Shown here one piece after another: positions 49,281 through 62,603 of a DNA stretch of 64,000 nucleotides (within the stretch, counting starts at the first letter, position 1; the number at the start of each line of letters is the position of its first letter). The notes below the pieces were generated by a model. The model ran no database searches, was not told where the DNA came from, and saw nothing but the letters and a program-made list of their open reading frames with translations. A program made the translations under genes and the position numbers. Origin of the DNA: Acorus gramineus (Eukaryota > Streptophyta > Magnoliopsida > Acorales > Acoraceae); contig CM060851.1 in assembly GCA_030737835.1 (NCBI GenBank), positions 1,240,001-1,304,000 of the forward strand, given 5' to 3'.

Positions 49281-49528
49281 AATGGGGTTCATTGATATTC
49301 CTGGTATAGTAGATGCTATCACACATACAATCATACTCAATTCGATGGAATTGTTTGATCTTAAAGGAGATCTTCTATAATTTCGCACGTGAGGGGTTAT
49401 TTCTTGGTTTCGTCCAGTCATTAATAACTTGATTATTTTTAGATAATAGTAGATAGAAACAACGCTCGTAAGGAGTCCTATTGAAACCAAGAAATATAGG
49501 CCTGCCTGCCATCCACACCAGAAGAGAT
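49281..49528 (-). pseudogene. ndhB: plastid DNA insert (NUPT): 3' part of ndhB
   Basis: The minus strand encodes [20 protein letters not shown], then [40 protein letters not shown], and ends ...GISMNP. This is the near-C-terminal part of the plastid NADH dehydrogenase-like subunit 2. About 248 bp match ndhB exon 2; both sides break into unrelated nuclear AT-rich DNA, and the normal C-terminal end is missing. It is therefore a fragment of plastid DNA in the nucleus. The frame is still open over the fragment, suggesting either a fairly recent transfer or slow divergence. Confidence 0.9.
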
Positions 49529-50222
49529 GTACTCAAAATTTACTAAAAATTTGAGTAAAAACTTCTCTAATCATCATTTTATGTTTTATTCAAATCTTTT
49601 AATCTGATTCATAAATTGGCCTGAAAATGTAAACTGATTAGCCTGCAAATATAAAATTGAAAAACAAGTGTCATTGGATATTTGGGTAAAATGTTTGTCT
49701 CTCTCTCCCTATTTAAGTAAAAAATTTGAGTAAAAATTTGATTTGATATGGGTATGGGTAAATGATTGAAGAGATTTTTGAATGACTTTTACTCATATTT
49801 AAATTTAGGAATACATTTAGGTAAATGATTGAAAATGCTTTTACATAGTGATGTTACTATACATTTTATGAGTGTTTTGGATTAGTTTTTATTAAAAAAA
49901 ACTATGTCTGAGGGGATTTCCTAAAAATTTTACATAATATATTTTTTGATAAAGAGTTGTATTTGAAACTCAAATTTATCACACATCTTTAATGGGTTAG
50001 GATGAGTCCGGTTTAGATTCAAAATTTAATAAGTGACTGATTCTATACCAATTAGAAAATGATATGTGGCGCCGCCCATGACTCCACTTGAGTGTATAAA
50101 CGGTTGAGGGACAATTTTTGAATAGTAAATGAAGTTGCAAAATAGATTAAATATATTAAATCGCGATGGAGCAGATAATCATGTAACTCATCATGTTTTC
50201 ACCCCTAAAAATAGATGACTAA

Positions 50223-50459
50223 GGGTGCGTTTGGTTGCGCGATTGCGTAATCAAACGATTACAGGAAGTTGCTTCTATAATCATGCAATCAAACAATTTT
50301 ATTATAGCAGTTTCATGTAGACAAATTTTAAATAAATAGTATTCAAAAGTTACGATTTTGAAAAGCTGGAGGGGGGGTGTGGTGAGCTTCTCACATATTT
50401 TGTTTTAAAATCCAGATTCCTGCATAATTAATTTTACAATTGCGTAATTAAACGCACCC
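50223..50459. mobile_element. GGGTGCGTTTGGTTGCGC MITE, copy 1
   Basis: 237 bp. Starts GGGTGCGTTTGGTTGCGCG and ends TTGCGTAATTAAACGCACCC; flanked by TAA on the left and AAA on the right. Interior words (TACGATTTTGAAAAGCTGGA, CAGGAAGTTGC) recur in copies 2 and 3. Confidence 0.8.
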
Positions 50460-52952
50460 AAAGATGAGATTAGAGTGGGGAGCAAATCCAAGAAGAGATT
50501 ATTTTAATGGGGGGTTTGCAAGGTACCTTAATATGGAAATTGGAAAGTACAACAACACAAGAAGAATAAAAAAACAAAAGGAAACATTGGCATGTATTTT
50601 ATGACATTCTCCATTGGTCATATCGCTTCAAAGTCTTGTTTGACGGACAAATTTGAACATCTTTTTTATTCTTTGTTTTTTTTTGGGCTTCTAGATGTCT
50701 TGTAGCATAATGAAATTGAATGCACAGAAAATATTATTAAAAAATAAACCAAATCAATTTTTTTTTAGGAGTGTTGTTATACTTATCCACTGTTTTAAAA
50801 TAACATGCGATCGGCATGCGTGGTTGAGGTTCAAAACACATGTGTGACCACATATGCTGTATATGAGCTGTCTCATATTGATCGTTCGAACGAACGTATG
50901 AGTCCGGTCGTTATTTTATTTTTTTAAACTATCTTTTGAATGTCATTCGAACGGAATTCATTCCAAAGAATTTATTTTTTTGAACATTTGAATTATCGTT
51001 CGAATCTCGTTCGAAAGAAAGTTATACCGTTTGAATAGAAACCAGGTTGTTCGAATAATTCACTGTTCAGACCGCACATGTCAGATCACGTGTCGGGCCT
51101 CAAAAACAACACGTGCATGTGCGACCGCATTTAAATCTCTGTATTTACTCATAGTTCAGTTGTTTTAGTCTCATATATCTCGTTAGTTTCACACACTCAC
51201 GTTAATGAGATATATATATTTCATTAAAAAAAATTCACATTCTATAAATAGATCCACATAATTTATAAAAAAATATATTTCATTTTTTTTTTTGTAAGAA
51301 CATATCCTATTAGATAGAATCTCATATTTTAAAAATAATGAAAATGATTGGAATTAGAGCTTAAAAAAAACTGGAACATCATCATTTTTTAAATTGGGAT
51401 AGGATGCAATTCATATAGAGGATGCATTCTTACTTCCTTTAATTGAAGTAAAACTAAACCCAGTTAAGAGAGGATCGCATTTTTATTAAAAAAGTAAGCT
51501 AAAAATCAATTAAATATTTTGGGGAACCATTTTAATACAGACATGTCTAAATAATCATTTTAAAATAATTATAATTTTCAGGTAATTGATACTATAAATA
51601 AACTATCTATTAATAAAAACAAAGATTTCCACTGAAAAGTAATTTGTCAAATATTTTTTTATTGCCGCCCCTGGTGTCTTTAGCTTTGATTTTATATTTA
51701 TGTTTATTAATATGAATTAATAAAATAACCAGATAAAGAGAGGTCAAAAGGCTTCTTCTTCTGCTCGTCTTTTAATGAAATTTTGATTACTTTATTAACC
51801 TTCCTTATTGTCCAAATTAAGATCTATAAAATGATGAAAAAGCCCTTAAGAAGTATTAGTAATTTTGAAGACAAAGAGGGGCAATCTAAAGTGCTTAAAA
51901 AAGGAAGGTCGATGAGTGAGCACGTTTGACTGAAGGGTTCAATTTTTTTAGAAAAATAGAGGCAAAGCAAAAACAGCTTTAGAAGGTTCCCTGAAGCTGT
52001 TACCCCCATTAGTGGTAGGTCCATTAATTATTGTTTTGTTGATATATATATAAATAAGACACTATTTGAAGGGATAAGAGTCATGGATAATTTGATTATT
52101 CAATGTGATTGTGATCGGTTAATCTTAACAATTTAAGACAATATAGTTGAACCTTAAAAAATGAAAAGTTATAATTTAACTTATCCAAATTTTAATTTTG
52201 AAATATAATATAATATCTCAGTCATATCGGACGGCCACGATCGTTTGGGATAATTTGATTGTCCAACGTGCATTGGACTTAACATGATTCTTTCACAATT
52301 AGATCACACGGGATTCAAATAGGGGGATCGGGTTAAGTCCAACGTGTATGTGGCCGTCTTATTATTTCAAGATAGCATATTAAAAATCATTATGTACGAT
52401 TACCATTTAAAGATAAGAATTTAATGATAAAATATATCAATCACAAAAACTATTGATATGTGATAAGATTTAACGGTCACGGACAAGTTAGACAATCAAA
52501 TTATCTAATCTATTCCCAATTGTGAAAGGGTAAAAATAACGTGCTCTCACAAGCCAAAATGCATCATGCACACATGTTCGATTTGAATCAGTCACTTGTC
52601 ACGAATTCCAATAGTATAAAATGATCAGATGGATAATTAGTTATCATGGACTAAAAGGATACCAATCGGATCCTATACAATATATGTGGCAATGACTTGA
52701 ACATCAACATGAAGAGGCCCGTAATGTATTTATTCTCATGAAGTGAGGTCTGGAAGTCCAGTTAAATAATTCAGTGAACTATTATGTTAAGAGTGTGGGT
52801 TTGAAAGTTAACTTAATCAACATTTTGCATTTAGAATTAGTTAAATTGATTTAAGCACACATGACTAAATAAGGAAGTCATGCCAGATACATGACTTCAT
52901 CTATTCCACGGGTAAACAATATATAGTGGCCTCATATTGATTTCAATTGTCT

Positions 52953-52985
52953 CTCTCTCTCTCTCTCCCTCCCTCCCTCCCTCTC
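52953..52985. repeat. (CT)n(CCCT)n microsatellite
   Basis: CTCTCTCTCTCTCTCT followed by CCCTCCCTCCCTCCCT; a polypyrimidine tract. Confidence 0.9.
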
Positions 52986-53510
52986 TATGTATGATTTATC
53001 TTCATTTTTCTAACTATTAATTATACATGCCTGAACAAACGTATCCTAGTGTTAATTATCTTTCCCCTTCAATCTTTATTAAACCTACTTCATGTCAAAG
53101 TCATTGCAATAAAATGGACCTATTTTATCAATAAATTAAGACAGATGATTGGAAGTCTAACTATTCAAAGTATTTTAAATTTTGCTTTACCTTTTATGAC
53201 ACAATGTTATAGGATTCTGTGAAATAGGTTCCCTTTTTTTCTTCTTCCTTTGGTAGGTGGATGTGAAGAAATGTGTCATGGACACCTCCACAAAAAGGTT
53301 ATCTTGTTCAAGTATGCATGGAAACCTTCCCACAAGCAAATTAAAAGCATAAAAAATACATTGACTTGAATCCCATGAAATCCTCTGACACTTTCTTGCA
53401 AGATAGGGTTGAGCTATCCATATATGCTTGTATGTTGTACCAAACTTGGAATATCCAAATGGCCTCACACATCCTCTGCAACCTATCTTAAGAATTATAT
53501 TAGATACAAA

Positions 53511-53570
53511 ACCATCTCTTGACCAATTGACAGATGCACCTCCTCCTCCCTGGATTTAAATCTTGCTGCT
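53511..53570 (+). repeat. tRNA-like SINE fragment
   Basis: CTCTTGACCAATTGACAGATG then CTGGATTTAAATC: a diverged relative of the fragment at 31008. Confidence 0.25.
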
Positions 53571-54878
53571 AGCTGAGATGATAAAACTGAACTACAAATA
53601 AATGCGAAAAATAAAAAAAATACTTAGCTACGAAAAAGCGCCCAATTAGACTGATGCATGGGTTGGGTTTGCATTACTTAACTATGAGGGTTGCAAGTAT
53701 TATTTTGTATTATATAGGGAGATGCATGTTTAAAATACATTGTATTTCAAAAATGTGAGATTTCTTATATATATATATTACAAGGGGGTATTTTAAAGAA
53801 AAGCTTATGATCAAATGTATTTGAGCAACACTCTCCCTTAAAAAAATCACTAAAATACTTTAAAAACTATTTTTTTTGTAAATAATTGATTATATAAAAA
53901 TATAAGGGTATTTAAAGTATCTCATATTGATACACACATACACACACTAGATAGAAGGATTTCTTTTGGACAAAATATTTCACAATATGTAAAAGAAAAG
54001 CAAAATTAAGAAGAAAATATATGATGGATTAATCTTCAGGCCATTTTCTTTACTGACTCATTAACATCATCTTGCATTAGAATCAAATCACTGTTGATAT
54101 CTTTGTTTCTTTTTGCAGTTTGGTCCAGTTATTAATGTCAAATATCGGTGCAATCAACATCAAATTTAAAAGTCCATCCAAATTTAATCAGAGTGAACAA
54201 CTAATCAGGTTTAACATATAAATGTTTACATAGTCGTTTGATTATCCCAATTGAGTTTCTGTACCTAATCAAATTAAATATTGAAATTTATAATTCACCT
54301 ATAGTGATTTTTCTGCTACTAAACAAATCACCTAATCAACTACCATTCATAAACTATCAATACCACATGACATAACACCCTTTATTATGCTTAGATTAAT
54401 ATCATCAGCTGTGACATGAGAAAGCAAAAATAATGGAAATCTTCCCCACATGAATCTATGTTGGAAACATGTTTGCGCTTGCTATTAATTTTTAATTCCC
54501 TTACTTTAGGTTTTTCATTTGGTTAGGTTCTCTTGATAGTGATTGAAGACAAAAAATAATTTGCCTAGTTGGTGATTGTGACAATATTTTCTTCTGTCTT
54601 TTCAATGGTAGTTAATATTACTTCCATTCAAAGTATTGCCACTGGAGAGTTTTCTTGGTGAAGTTGACATAACAAGACTCATCTCTAACCATACCCCAAA
54701 TGAGATCTTTATTTTATAGATCCAATTTCAGTGAGCAAATTGGGTCTTCAAATTTGTAAATTTTTATTTTTGTGTTTTAAAATTAGTGTAACTTTTATCA
54801 TAAAAATTTAATTCTTATTAAATTGGTAATCATTAGCAAGTCATTGCTTGTATGTTTAAGATATGACCGATAGTGAAT

Positions 54879-55335
54879 GGGATTTTTAGTTTTAAGTCCC
54901 TGGAAACATGCATATTTAGGGATAGGTCCCTCACTTCTTGATATTTCTTTTTTAGTCCTCATATTCAACCGCCTATTTGGTTTTTAGTCCCTCCGTCAAA
55001 CGTCCGTCCATACACCGTTAATTTGTAAAATGTGATTTTATTTTTTAGTCCCTATAAACTATGTTATTTATTTTTAAGTCCCTATAAACCATGTTATTTA
55101 GTGATTGGTCCCTGTAATATATAAAGAATGGAGGGACTAATCACTAAATAACATAGTTTACAGGGACTTAAAAATAAATCATATTTCACAAATTAACGGT
55201 GTATGGACGGATGTTTGACGGAGGGACTAAAAACTAAATAGGCGGTTGAATATGGGGACTAAAAAAGAAATATCAAGAAGTGAGGGACCGATCCCTAAAT
55301 ATGCATGTTTCCAGGGACTTAAAAATAAAAATCCC
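54879..55335. mobile_element. Mutator-type foldback MITE, long form
   Basis: Almost perfect palindrome of 457 bp starting GGGATTTTTAGTTTTAAGTC and ending with its near-complement (GACTTAAAAATAAAAATCCC). The arms carry TTAGTCCCTCCGTCAAACGT and CAACCGCCTATTTGG with exact complements. The flanks ATAGTGAAT and TTATTGAAT agree at 7 of 9 positions, a decayed 9-bp duplication. Same family as 3985-4255. Confidence 0.85.
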
Positions 55336-55697
55336 TTATTGAATATATTTATCATATATTTAAAAATAATAATTTTTAAAATATCATTAATTAACATATG
55401 TGCATTTTTTATATTAATATTGATTTGATTAAGTTAATGTTTGCATGCATTTATTTACTAGAATATCGATCATTTATTGGAGTTTATAGAAATAATTTTG
55501 GAAGAGAAATATATGTTAAAATAAATTAGAGATGAAGCTTATTCTCTATCTTAATTTATCATTCATTGATAATCTAACATTCATGAAGCTTCGTATTCAC
55601 TGATGTGATCGTGGAAGTCTATGTCGGCGTGCTCAATTAATGTTGGATTATATTGCTATTAGAAGAGTGATACATTTGGTAACTGATGTTGAAATTA

Positions 55698-56026
55698 TAA
55701 TATATATATATATATTATAGACCGTCGCCCCCATCGCTCCCGTCGACCGACGACCGCGACTCCGTCGACCGACGACCGCGACCCCCATTGACGACGATCG
55801 CGACCCGTCGACGACGATGACGACCGCGACCCCCTTCGACCCCGTCGACGACGACCGCGACCCCGTTGACGACGACGACGACCGTTTTTTTTCCGTTTTT
55901 TTTTTAAAAAAACGTTAACCGTGCGATCGACGTCACGGTCGACGTACGGGGGCGCACGAGGGGTGCACAATGCGCACGGTCGCACCCCATCGCCCCCTAT
56001 AATATATATATATATACTAATAGAAA
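55698..56026. mobile_element. CpG-rich (CGACGA)n insertion inside a (TA)n tract
   Basis: A core of about 280 bp (55720-55998), rich in CGACGACCGCGACC words, is bounded on each side by ATATATATATATTATAG or its complement. Near the two edges the same motif occurs in the same orientation: GTCGCCCCCATCGCTCCC and GTCGCACCCCATCGCCCCC. It resembles elements reported to target (TA)n microsatellites (the rice Micron type). No coding evidence. Confidence 0.5.
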
Positions 56027-56321
56027 GTGTTAAAGGTTCAACTTTATTTCTTGGTAATATTTTGATTTTTGAATTTATGTTTAATTTTTTAATGATCTTT
56101 ATATTCAAAAACAAGGATTTGAATAGAAAAAATAAAAGATAATATGAGATATTCACCAAATTTATCTTATTCAATTCCACAAATCCTTAATGTCAAAATA
56201 TTCATTTATGGTGTCAATATAAAATTATTGTCCCAAATTTCATATTTAAATATAATATTACAAATTAATATTATTAACAAACTAAAGGTAAATCCTTTCA
56301 GCTGGTTTTTTTCTTTTGGTT

Positions 56322-56345
56322 TAATTTAATTTAATTTAATTTTTT
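56322..56345. repeat. (TTTAA)n microsatellite
   Basis: Four to five TTTAA units followed by poly-T. Confidence 0.8.
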
Positions 56346-57833
56346 TTTATTTATTTTTTTGCTGCTTCCAAACAGGCTGTGGAGGAGGTGATCTTTTTAT
56401 TTGCTTTGATGAATTTGGTTCTCTGTTTTTTTTTTTTTTTGTTATAATCCCATTCTAACCAATCTAATATCCTCCCTAACTAACAAAAAAAGAAAAAAAA
56501 CTGACTCTAGGAAGAACCCCTTAATCCCTTCAAAGTTCTACAAAAATTTGAAAGTTTTTGGTGAGTAAAAAATAAATTATTTCTAAATCTCAAGCCGTAC
56601 ACAGAGGAGAATCTCTCTCTCTCTCTCTCAATTTATTGATATAAAAATATATCTTTTTTTAGAGGAAACCTTTGTCAAAATTAATTTTTTCAACAAAATA
56701 TCGAATTGGAAAAAGAACTTGTGTGAGATCTATTATTTGTGTTTCTCAGATTGTTACAAACACCAGAAGAGCAAGAACTAAATGGATGCAATATAGAACC
56801 TATTATAGAAAGTGTGTTGAACACTTCTAAAAGTAAAAGAATCATCAAGTGAAATGATAAGATAACTACTAAAGATAGATTATTTGCATTTGGGATTTTC
56901 TCAACATCAAGAGAACAATTTAAGTGGATAGGCATGTTAGTGTTAAGATTTCAGATTTTGGGATCCTATCAATCAAATGAAATAAACAAACAAATCGAAG
57001 TAAAGACACAAAAATTACGTAGTTTGACAAATCTTGCATACGTTCACGGAGCACACCAGAGATCAATCCATTATCAATGAAAAGTTTTTACAATGGTCAC
57101 ACTGAAGATAAAAACCTTATAACCTAATAAAAAAATATGAGATGCCATGTTACACTGACATCTCATTAAAGACAAAAAAGTCAATATACGAAAAAAAAAA
57201 ATCAATACAAAAAAAAAAAAGGTTACATATAGAGAAACTAGTATTACATGTACCCTAAGTTCACTATACATACTTCGGTCAACAACTGTTTCTGAAACAA
57301 CAATTGGAACATTACACATCAATAAATCTTTTATATGGAATACAATTTGACTACTTATTGAATTCAGATATTGATATCCAGACATTAAAATGTCTAATTA
57401 TCATATACTAACCTGGTAAGACATTCACACTTTTATCTCTTCCGTATATGGGAAACATGCGGGTGCAATATTGTTATTACAGTAATTACAAATGTCAACG
57501 GTATGGTGGGGACAAACCTGATTTAAACAATACACAAACTTTTACATTATTAAAGAGTCAATTATTAATTAGTAAGCATTAAGCATTACAACTAACCTGA
57601 CGAAACACTAGCACCTCATGTTTGCTAACCCATCTCTGTTAAGTCAACAAAATTGGGATGAAAGTGTGGCGAAAACATTTTAGGAAACCCTTCAACAGTT
57701 CCCTGACCACCAATAGAAAATCATTTTTATTCAACCTACATATTATCCAAACTCAATTTGATATTTTTATTTGTTATTAATTTACTTACATAATCATTCC
57801 ACTAGGACTTCTCTGGGGATGGACAGACTCATC

Positions 57834-58060
57834 TAGCGTTTGATTGCACGATTGCGCAGTTTTTGCGATTGCAGAAAGCTGGTTCTGGAATTGTACAACC
57901 AAACAGTTTTACAATCGCAGCTTCCTGCAAACATATTTTAGTCAAATAGTGTTAAAAAACTACGATTTGAAAAAGATGGAGAGAGGCAGCTTCCTGTAGA
58001 ATCAGTTTTAAATCCAACGATTGCAACAAATCAGTTTTGCAATTACGTTACCAAACGCTA
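57834..58060. mobile_element. GGGTGCGTTTGGTTGCGC MITE, copy 2 (diverged ends)
   Basis: 227 bp, from TAGCGTTTGATTGCACGATTG to GTTACCAAACGCTA. The interior is shared with copies 1 and 3 (TTTACAATCGCAGCTTCCTG, ACTACGATTTGAAAAAG). Confidence 0.75.
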
Positions 58061-59689
58061 TCTCAGTGTATACATCCTTAATTAATTTGTGGCCCTATGC
58101 TGCAACCATACCTCTATACTTGAAATGTGGCCGATCCCTATACCAAGATAGATGGCTTAATTAATTTTTAGTTGCAGATCTACATTTCAAGTGAGAATAT
58201 AAGAGAGACATATATAGAAGAAGATTTTATAAGAGATAGTGAATAATACATCAACTATTTGAAGGAGTTGATTTGTTCCTAACCTCTGGATGATTTACAT
58301 CAATACCAAACTAGTTGAATTCCACGCATAATGTGGGTCAATATAAAAAAAAAAAAATTGAAAATAAAACATTAATAAATAATGGATTTCAATCTTATCA
58401 TCATCCATGACGAAAATTGAAACATTAATAAATACTTTTTATTAGTATATTAGAATGTCATCACCTAGGCAAGATGTGCATGAAATAAAATTAATAACCG
58501 CCCCCACCAATTAAAAATAAAATAAAAATAAAATAATCTTCAGTAAAACAGTAAGAAAAAAAATAAAAAAAGATTTCCCTGTGTCGAACTTAGACCCATA
58601 TCAACCCAGACTTATATTCCTCACAACCCCTTCAATCCCATAAACTTTTTTTTAATAAAATAAAATAAAATAAATGGACCACATCCCTATAAATTATTAA
58701 AATATAATTAACAAACCCTAAAAAAAACCAAATTTTAATGTGAATAAATCATCTCTTACATGAACAACTAAAAAAAAAACAAATTTGAATGTGAATAAAT
58801 CATCTCTTGATGAATTTAACTACTTAAGCACGCAAGCTGTTTTTTCTTCTAATTTTGTTTGTTTTTACTAATGGCAATAGAGAGGTGTGACTTCCAATAA
58901 TTATCTGATTGTGGCTATTTATTTATGTACTCAGTTGTAACTATTTTGTAACTTAGCAATCCTATCATATTGTAGTGTTAATTTCAATTTTATTTGATTT
59001 TAAAAATTCAAATTCAACCTTATCAAGGAGAGTAATAAATGAACAAAGTTGAAATAGTCATGATAATATAATAGATAGATGATATTATATTATAATTTTA
59101 TTTTTTAATTAAATATATTGTGGCATTCAATAATATAAATTTGGTGAATATCTAACATTATTCTTTATATTTACTTTAAATTTTTTAATAGGATATGATA
59201 TTTTCTTTAAAATTTTAAATATAGATATAATAATTTTTTAGTATAAAAATATGTATTTTTTTCATTTTTGCCCTAAAACTAAAACCAAAATTCAATAAAG
59301 ATCTTCGGTGATTACATAAAAAAATTAAGGGCTAAACTGGAAATAAAAATATTATAAAGGAACAAAGTAGATTTTAAATAGATAGATTATTTTAAATATT
59401 AATTTAGTGAAATTTCTTTGTGTAGATTTTGATAGATAAATATAAAACAAATGAAGATTGGGATAGGGTGTTTTCCCCACTCACGATGTGCGTGAAATAA
59501 AATTAATAACTAATATGATATGTTATTAAATTTTTTAGAAAAACACCAACAAAAAAAGTAATACGATGTTCAAATCTTTTAATCCAAATAAATTCTTTTT
59601 AATAATAAATAGAATACAATAAATAAACCACATCAATATCCCTACAACCCACTAAATAATAAGATATGTAGATATTTTAATAACTTTTT

Positions 59690-60150
59690 TTAAAGTCCAT
59701 ATATAACTCTCCTGAAAACACTTATGTAAATTCAAATAGCATTGCAAGCTAAACTTCCGTTAAAAGATAAGAAATATTATGTGAATATTTTATTTGGTTA
59801 ACACACAGTATACCAAAGACATGCTATAATGTATTAAAAATGTGAAAAATCATAAATAATAATAATTTTACTCACCCGAATAAATTATAAAACCTATCCG
59901 GAGGGGTGAAACATGATTTACATAAGATATTTCAACTAGAAAATTTTTGGTATACTGTGCTTTCAGCCAGTGTTAATGAAATAGAATATTCCTCATCCTT
60001 ATCTGTCAATGAAAACTTAATTAAGAGGTTATTTGGATTTACATAGGTGTTTTCAAGGGGTTATTTAGATTTAGATAGGTGTTATATGGATTTTAGAAAA
60101 AATCAGGGGGTTATATGGATTTCGAGCGTTTACAAGAGGTTAGATTGATT
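59690..60150. mobile_element. long foldback element, family shared with 48639-49162
   Basis: The left arm (TATATAACTCTCCTGAAAAC, TATGTAAATTCAAATAGC) pairs with the right arm (TTTGGATTTACATAGGTGTT then TTCAAGGGGTTATTTAG). The inner AACACACAGTATACCAAAG pairs with TTTGGTATACTGTGCTTTC. Noncoding. Confidence 0.65.
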
Positions 60151-60639
60151 TTTTCCCTAAATTATATTTATTTGAAATTATACTTTTCGCTTTATTTTTA
60201 ATTATATTTAAAATTTGACACTCCAAATTTACTTATACAATGAATAAAAAAATCTAAATTATATTAATCAATAATTTCATACGTTTTTCATGAAATCCAT
60301 CAAATGTATATCCAATACATATATGCGACCAAAAAAATAAATTAAAATGTTGCGAGAACATCATACAGAGGGTGCTGAAGGATGTGCATGCTAGAATGCA
60401 CAAAATATAGAAAAAATTCTCAAGAATCATTTGAATTTTTTTGTTAATTATAATTTTACTTGAAATAAGAAAGTTTTATGGTGGGCATTCATAGAGATCC
60501 ACTGACATTTTAAGATTGACTTACATTTTGGGCCAATTATGATCAAAAGTATTTCAATTTTCACATAGGTAAGATAAAGACAATATGTGAAACTGAATTG
60601 GACATTTTATCACAGTTAGGGTTGCAATTACGTGGGTTT

Positions 60640-61190
60640 GGTTTTTTTTTTTTTTTCTACGCATCCAAATTGAACCAAACTATATTCACACGTATACAAA
60701 AACCAAACCGAAACTCAAAATTGAACCGAACTGATTTTTATTTGGTTAACTCAAACTAAACCGAACTGAACCGTTAAAGAAAAACATATATATAGCAAAA
60801 ACAAAAAATTTCTTCCTACCAATTTGGGTTGATTAGAATTTTTTAAGGGTTAGTTTACAACTTCATAGAATATCAAAATGTTAGGATTGATGGTATAAAT
60901 TAGTATATTTATTTTTTATGAATATTAATGGTATAACAACAATATAGTTTTTAATACAAAAGGAATGATCAAAATGAATTTTGATTACGAATAATCATAT
61001 GTTTAGTTCCGTTTGGTTCGCCTAATTCCATTTTTTTGAAGTAAAATCAAATTCAAACCAATGTATGTCAGTTTATTAATTTTTCAATCTATATCTTAAC
61101 CAAACAATAAAACTATTAACTCAAAACAAAAAAAAAAATCGATTTGGATCGATTTGAATTTTATTAACCAACCAAAGTTGCACCCTAACG
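60640..61190. repeat. AACCGAACTGAACCG-type dispersed repeat
   Basis: Repeated AAACCGAAC, ACCGAACTGAACCG and GTTTGGTTCGCC words, with TTTGGATCGATTTGAATTTT near the right end. A familiar plant dispersed repeat type without a coding frame. Confidence 0.4.
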
Positions 61191-61763
61191 TGAATTGAGC
61201 ATAACAAAAAAACATGACTCAAGTTTGATTAGTTGCACGTCTTCTAAAATACATGATTTATGCCGGTCTAAAGATCAATGTTGGAGTTTGTTTTCAAATT
61301 TAAATGAATTTATCCTTTCAAATTCTTTATTCATATTCTGATATATTTTTTTTTTCAAAATTCTTTATTTTGACTAAATTATATTAAATACTTGGTTCTT
61401 TACACATAAATGATAAAATAAACTCAGATTTTTTTATACTGGATGGAAATTTATAGGAAAATGTAATAAAATATAATAACATGTTTTTTCTCTTTATAAA
61501 ATCTATCACCTCTTAATCTTTCCTCTCACCCATTGGATGGTTTTTAGATACTTTAATTTTTCTAAAATCATGCTTAATTCAAACTCGCTTTCAAACGCCC
61601 CAAATTATCCAAAAGCGAAAAATAGCTTAAAGCTTCTAAAAAATCTAATAGAAATATACTTCTTAGAAAGTTATTTTCCAAACACTGTTATAATTGACAA
61701 ACTCCTTGCTAAATTTATTTTCAAACACTAAACAAATTTGTAAGGCCATATCAAAGACATTAA

Positions 61764-61993
61764 GGGTGCGTTTGATTGCGCAATTGCAAAACTGATTATG
61801 CAAAAATCTGGATTTTAAAACTGATTCTACATAAAATTCACTTTCTCAGCTTTTTAAAATTATAGCTTTTAGATATTATTTGCCTAAAATTTATGTGCAG
61901 AAAACTGCTATAGTAAAAATATTTGGTTGTACGATTATAAACGCAACTTCCTGCAATCGCAAACGCTGCGTAATCGCGTAACCAAACGCACTC
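61764..61993. mobile_element. GGGTGCGTTTGGTTGCGC MITE, copy 3, with TAA duplication
   Basis: 230 bp from GGGTGCGTTTGATTGCGC to GCGTAACCAAACGCACTC, flanked by TAA at 61761-61763 and 61994-61996. Relative to copy 1 it is inserted in the opposite orientation, judged by the interior. The TAA duplication places the family in PIF/Harbinger. Confidence 0.88.
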
Positions 61994-62603
61994 TAAAACA
62001 CAATGGGTTCATCTATTATCAAACCACATCTGGACATGTTATCAGAGTTAACCCCCTCCTCACTAAAGGAGTCTTCATACTTCAGCTGATAGGATAAATT
62101 TTAATAAGAAATAGTATAAACAAATGCTTCGATAGAAAAACAAAACCACCTCTTAATAGATTGGTGAAAGTCACAAAAAGAACTTATTATACTAGAGTTT
62201 CACTCCTGCTTATAGAAAAATATTTAACCAAAAATAATTTGAAAACAACAGCAATCGGTAATTTGGTAGGCAGGATGATAAAGATTTAACTCTTCTCAAA
62301 CATGGCTGCAGATGGAGTTGAAGAACCATACTTCCATCAATACTTGCAAACTACACAAAATTCTCATGAGAAACAGATAAACCAAAAAACAGAGATCAGA
62401 TCAGTGAGAACATCCAGTAATCCCAGACCAAAATTCTTAATTATGTCACATCTTTCAGACCAAGACCCATAAACATAATTCATGTTACATCTCCACTTTA
62501 CATAAGTGGTAGAATACTATCACACCTGATGGATCTGCTTCAAAAGATAATGAATGAAAGACTTAAAAGAAAGAAAAAAAAGGCAAAGACAAATTACCGA
62601 TAT

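Larger units (their letters stand above)
45009..62603. other. gene-poor repeat-rich block
   Basis: Over about 17.6 kb I could support no host gene. Frames of 60-105 codons exist at 48396, 51824, 53187, 56690 and 57074 on the minus strand and at 48465, 55246 and 56144 on the plus strand. None resembles a known protein and none has convincing splice partners. Confidence 0.65.

Noticed and set aside
55695-56180. Minus-strand 161-codon Arg-rich frame
   Set aside because: Composed of the CGA-repeat island plus (TA)n and AT-rich flanks; no domain and no gene structure.
56690-57385. Minus-strand frames of 81 and 103 codons
   Set aside because: No recognisable domain on either strand and no splice context; possibly remnants of an old element, but unsupported.
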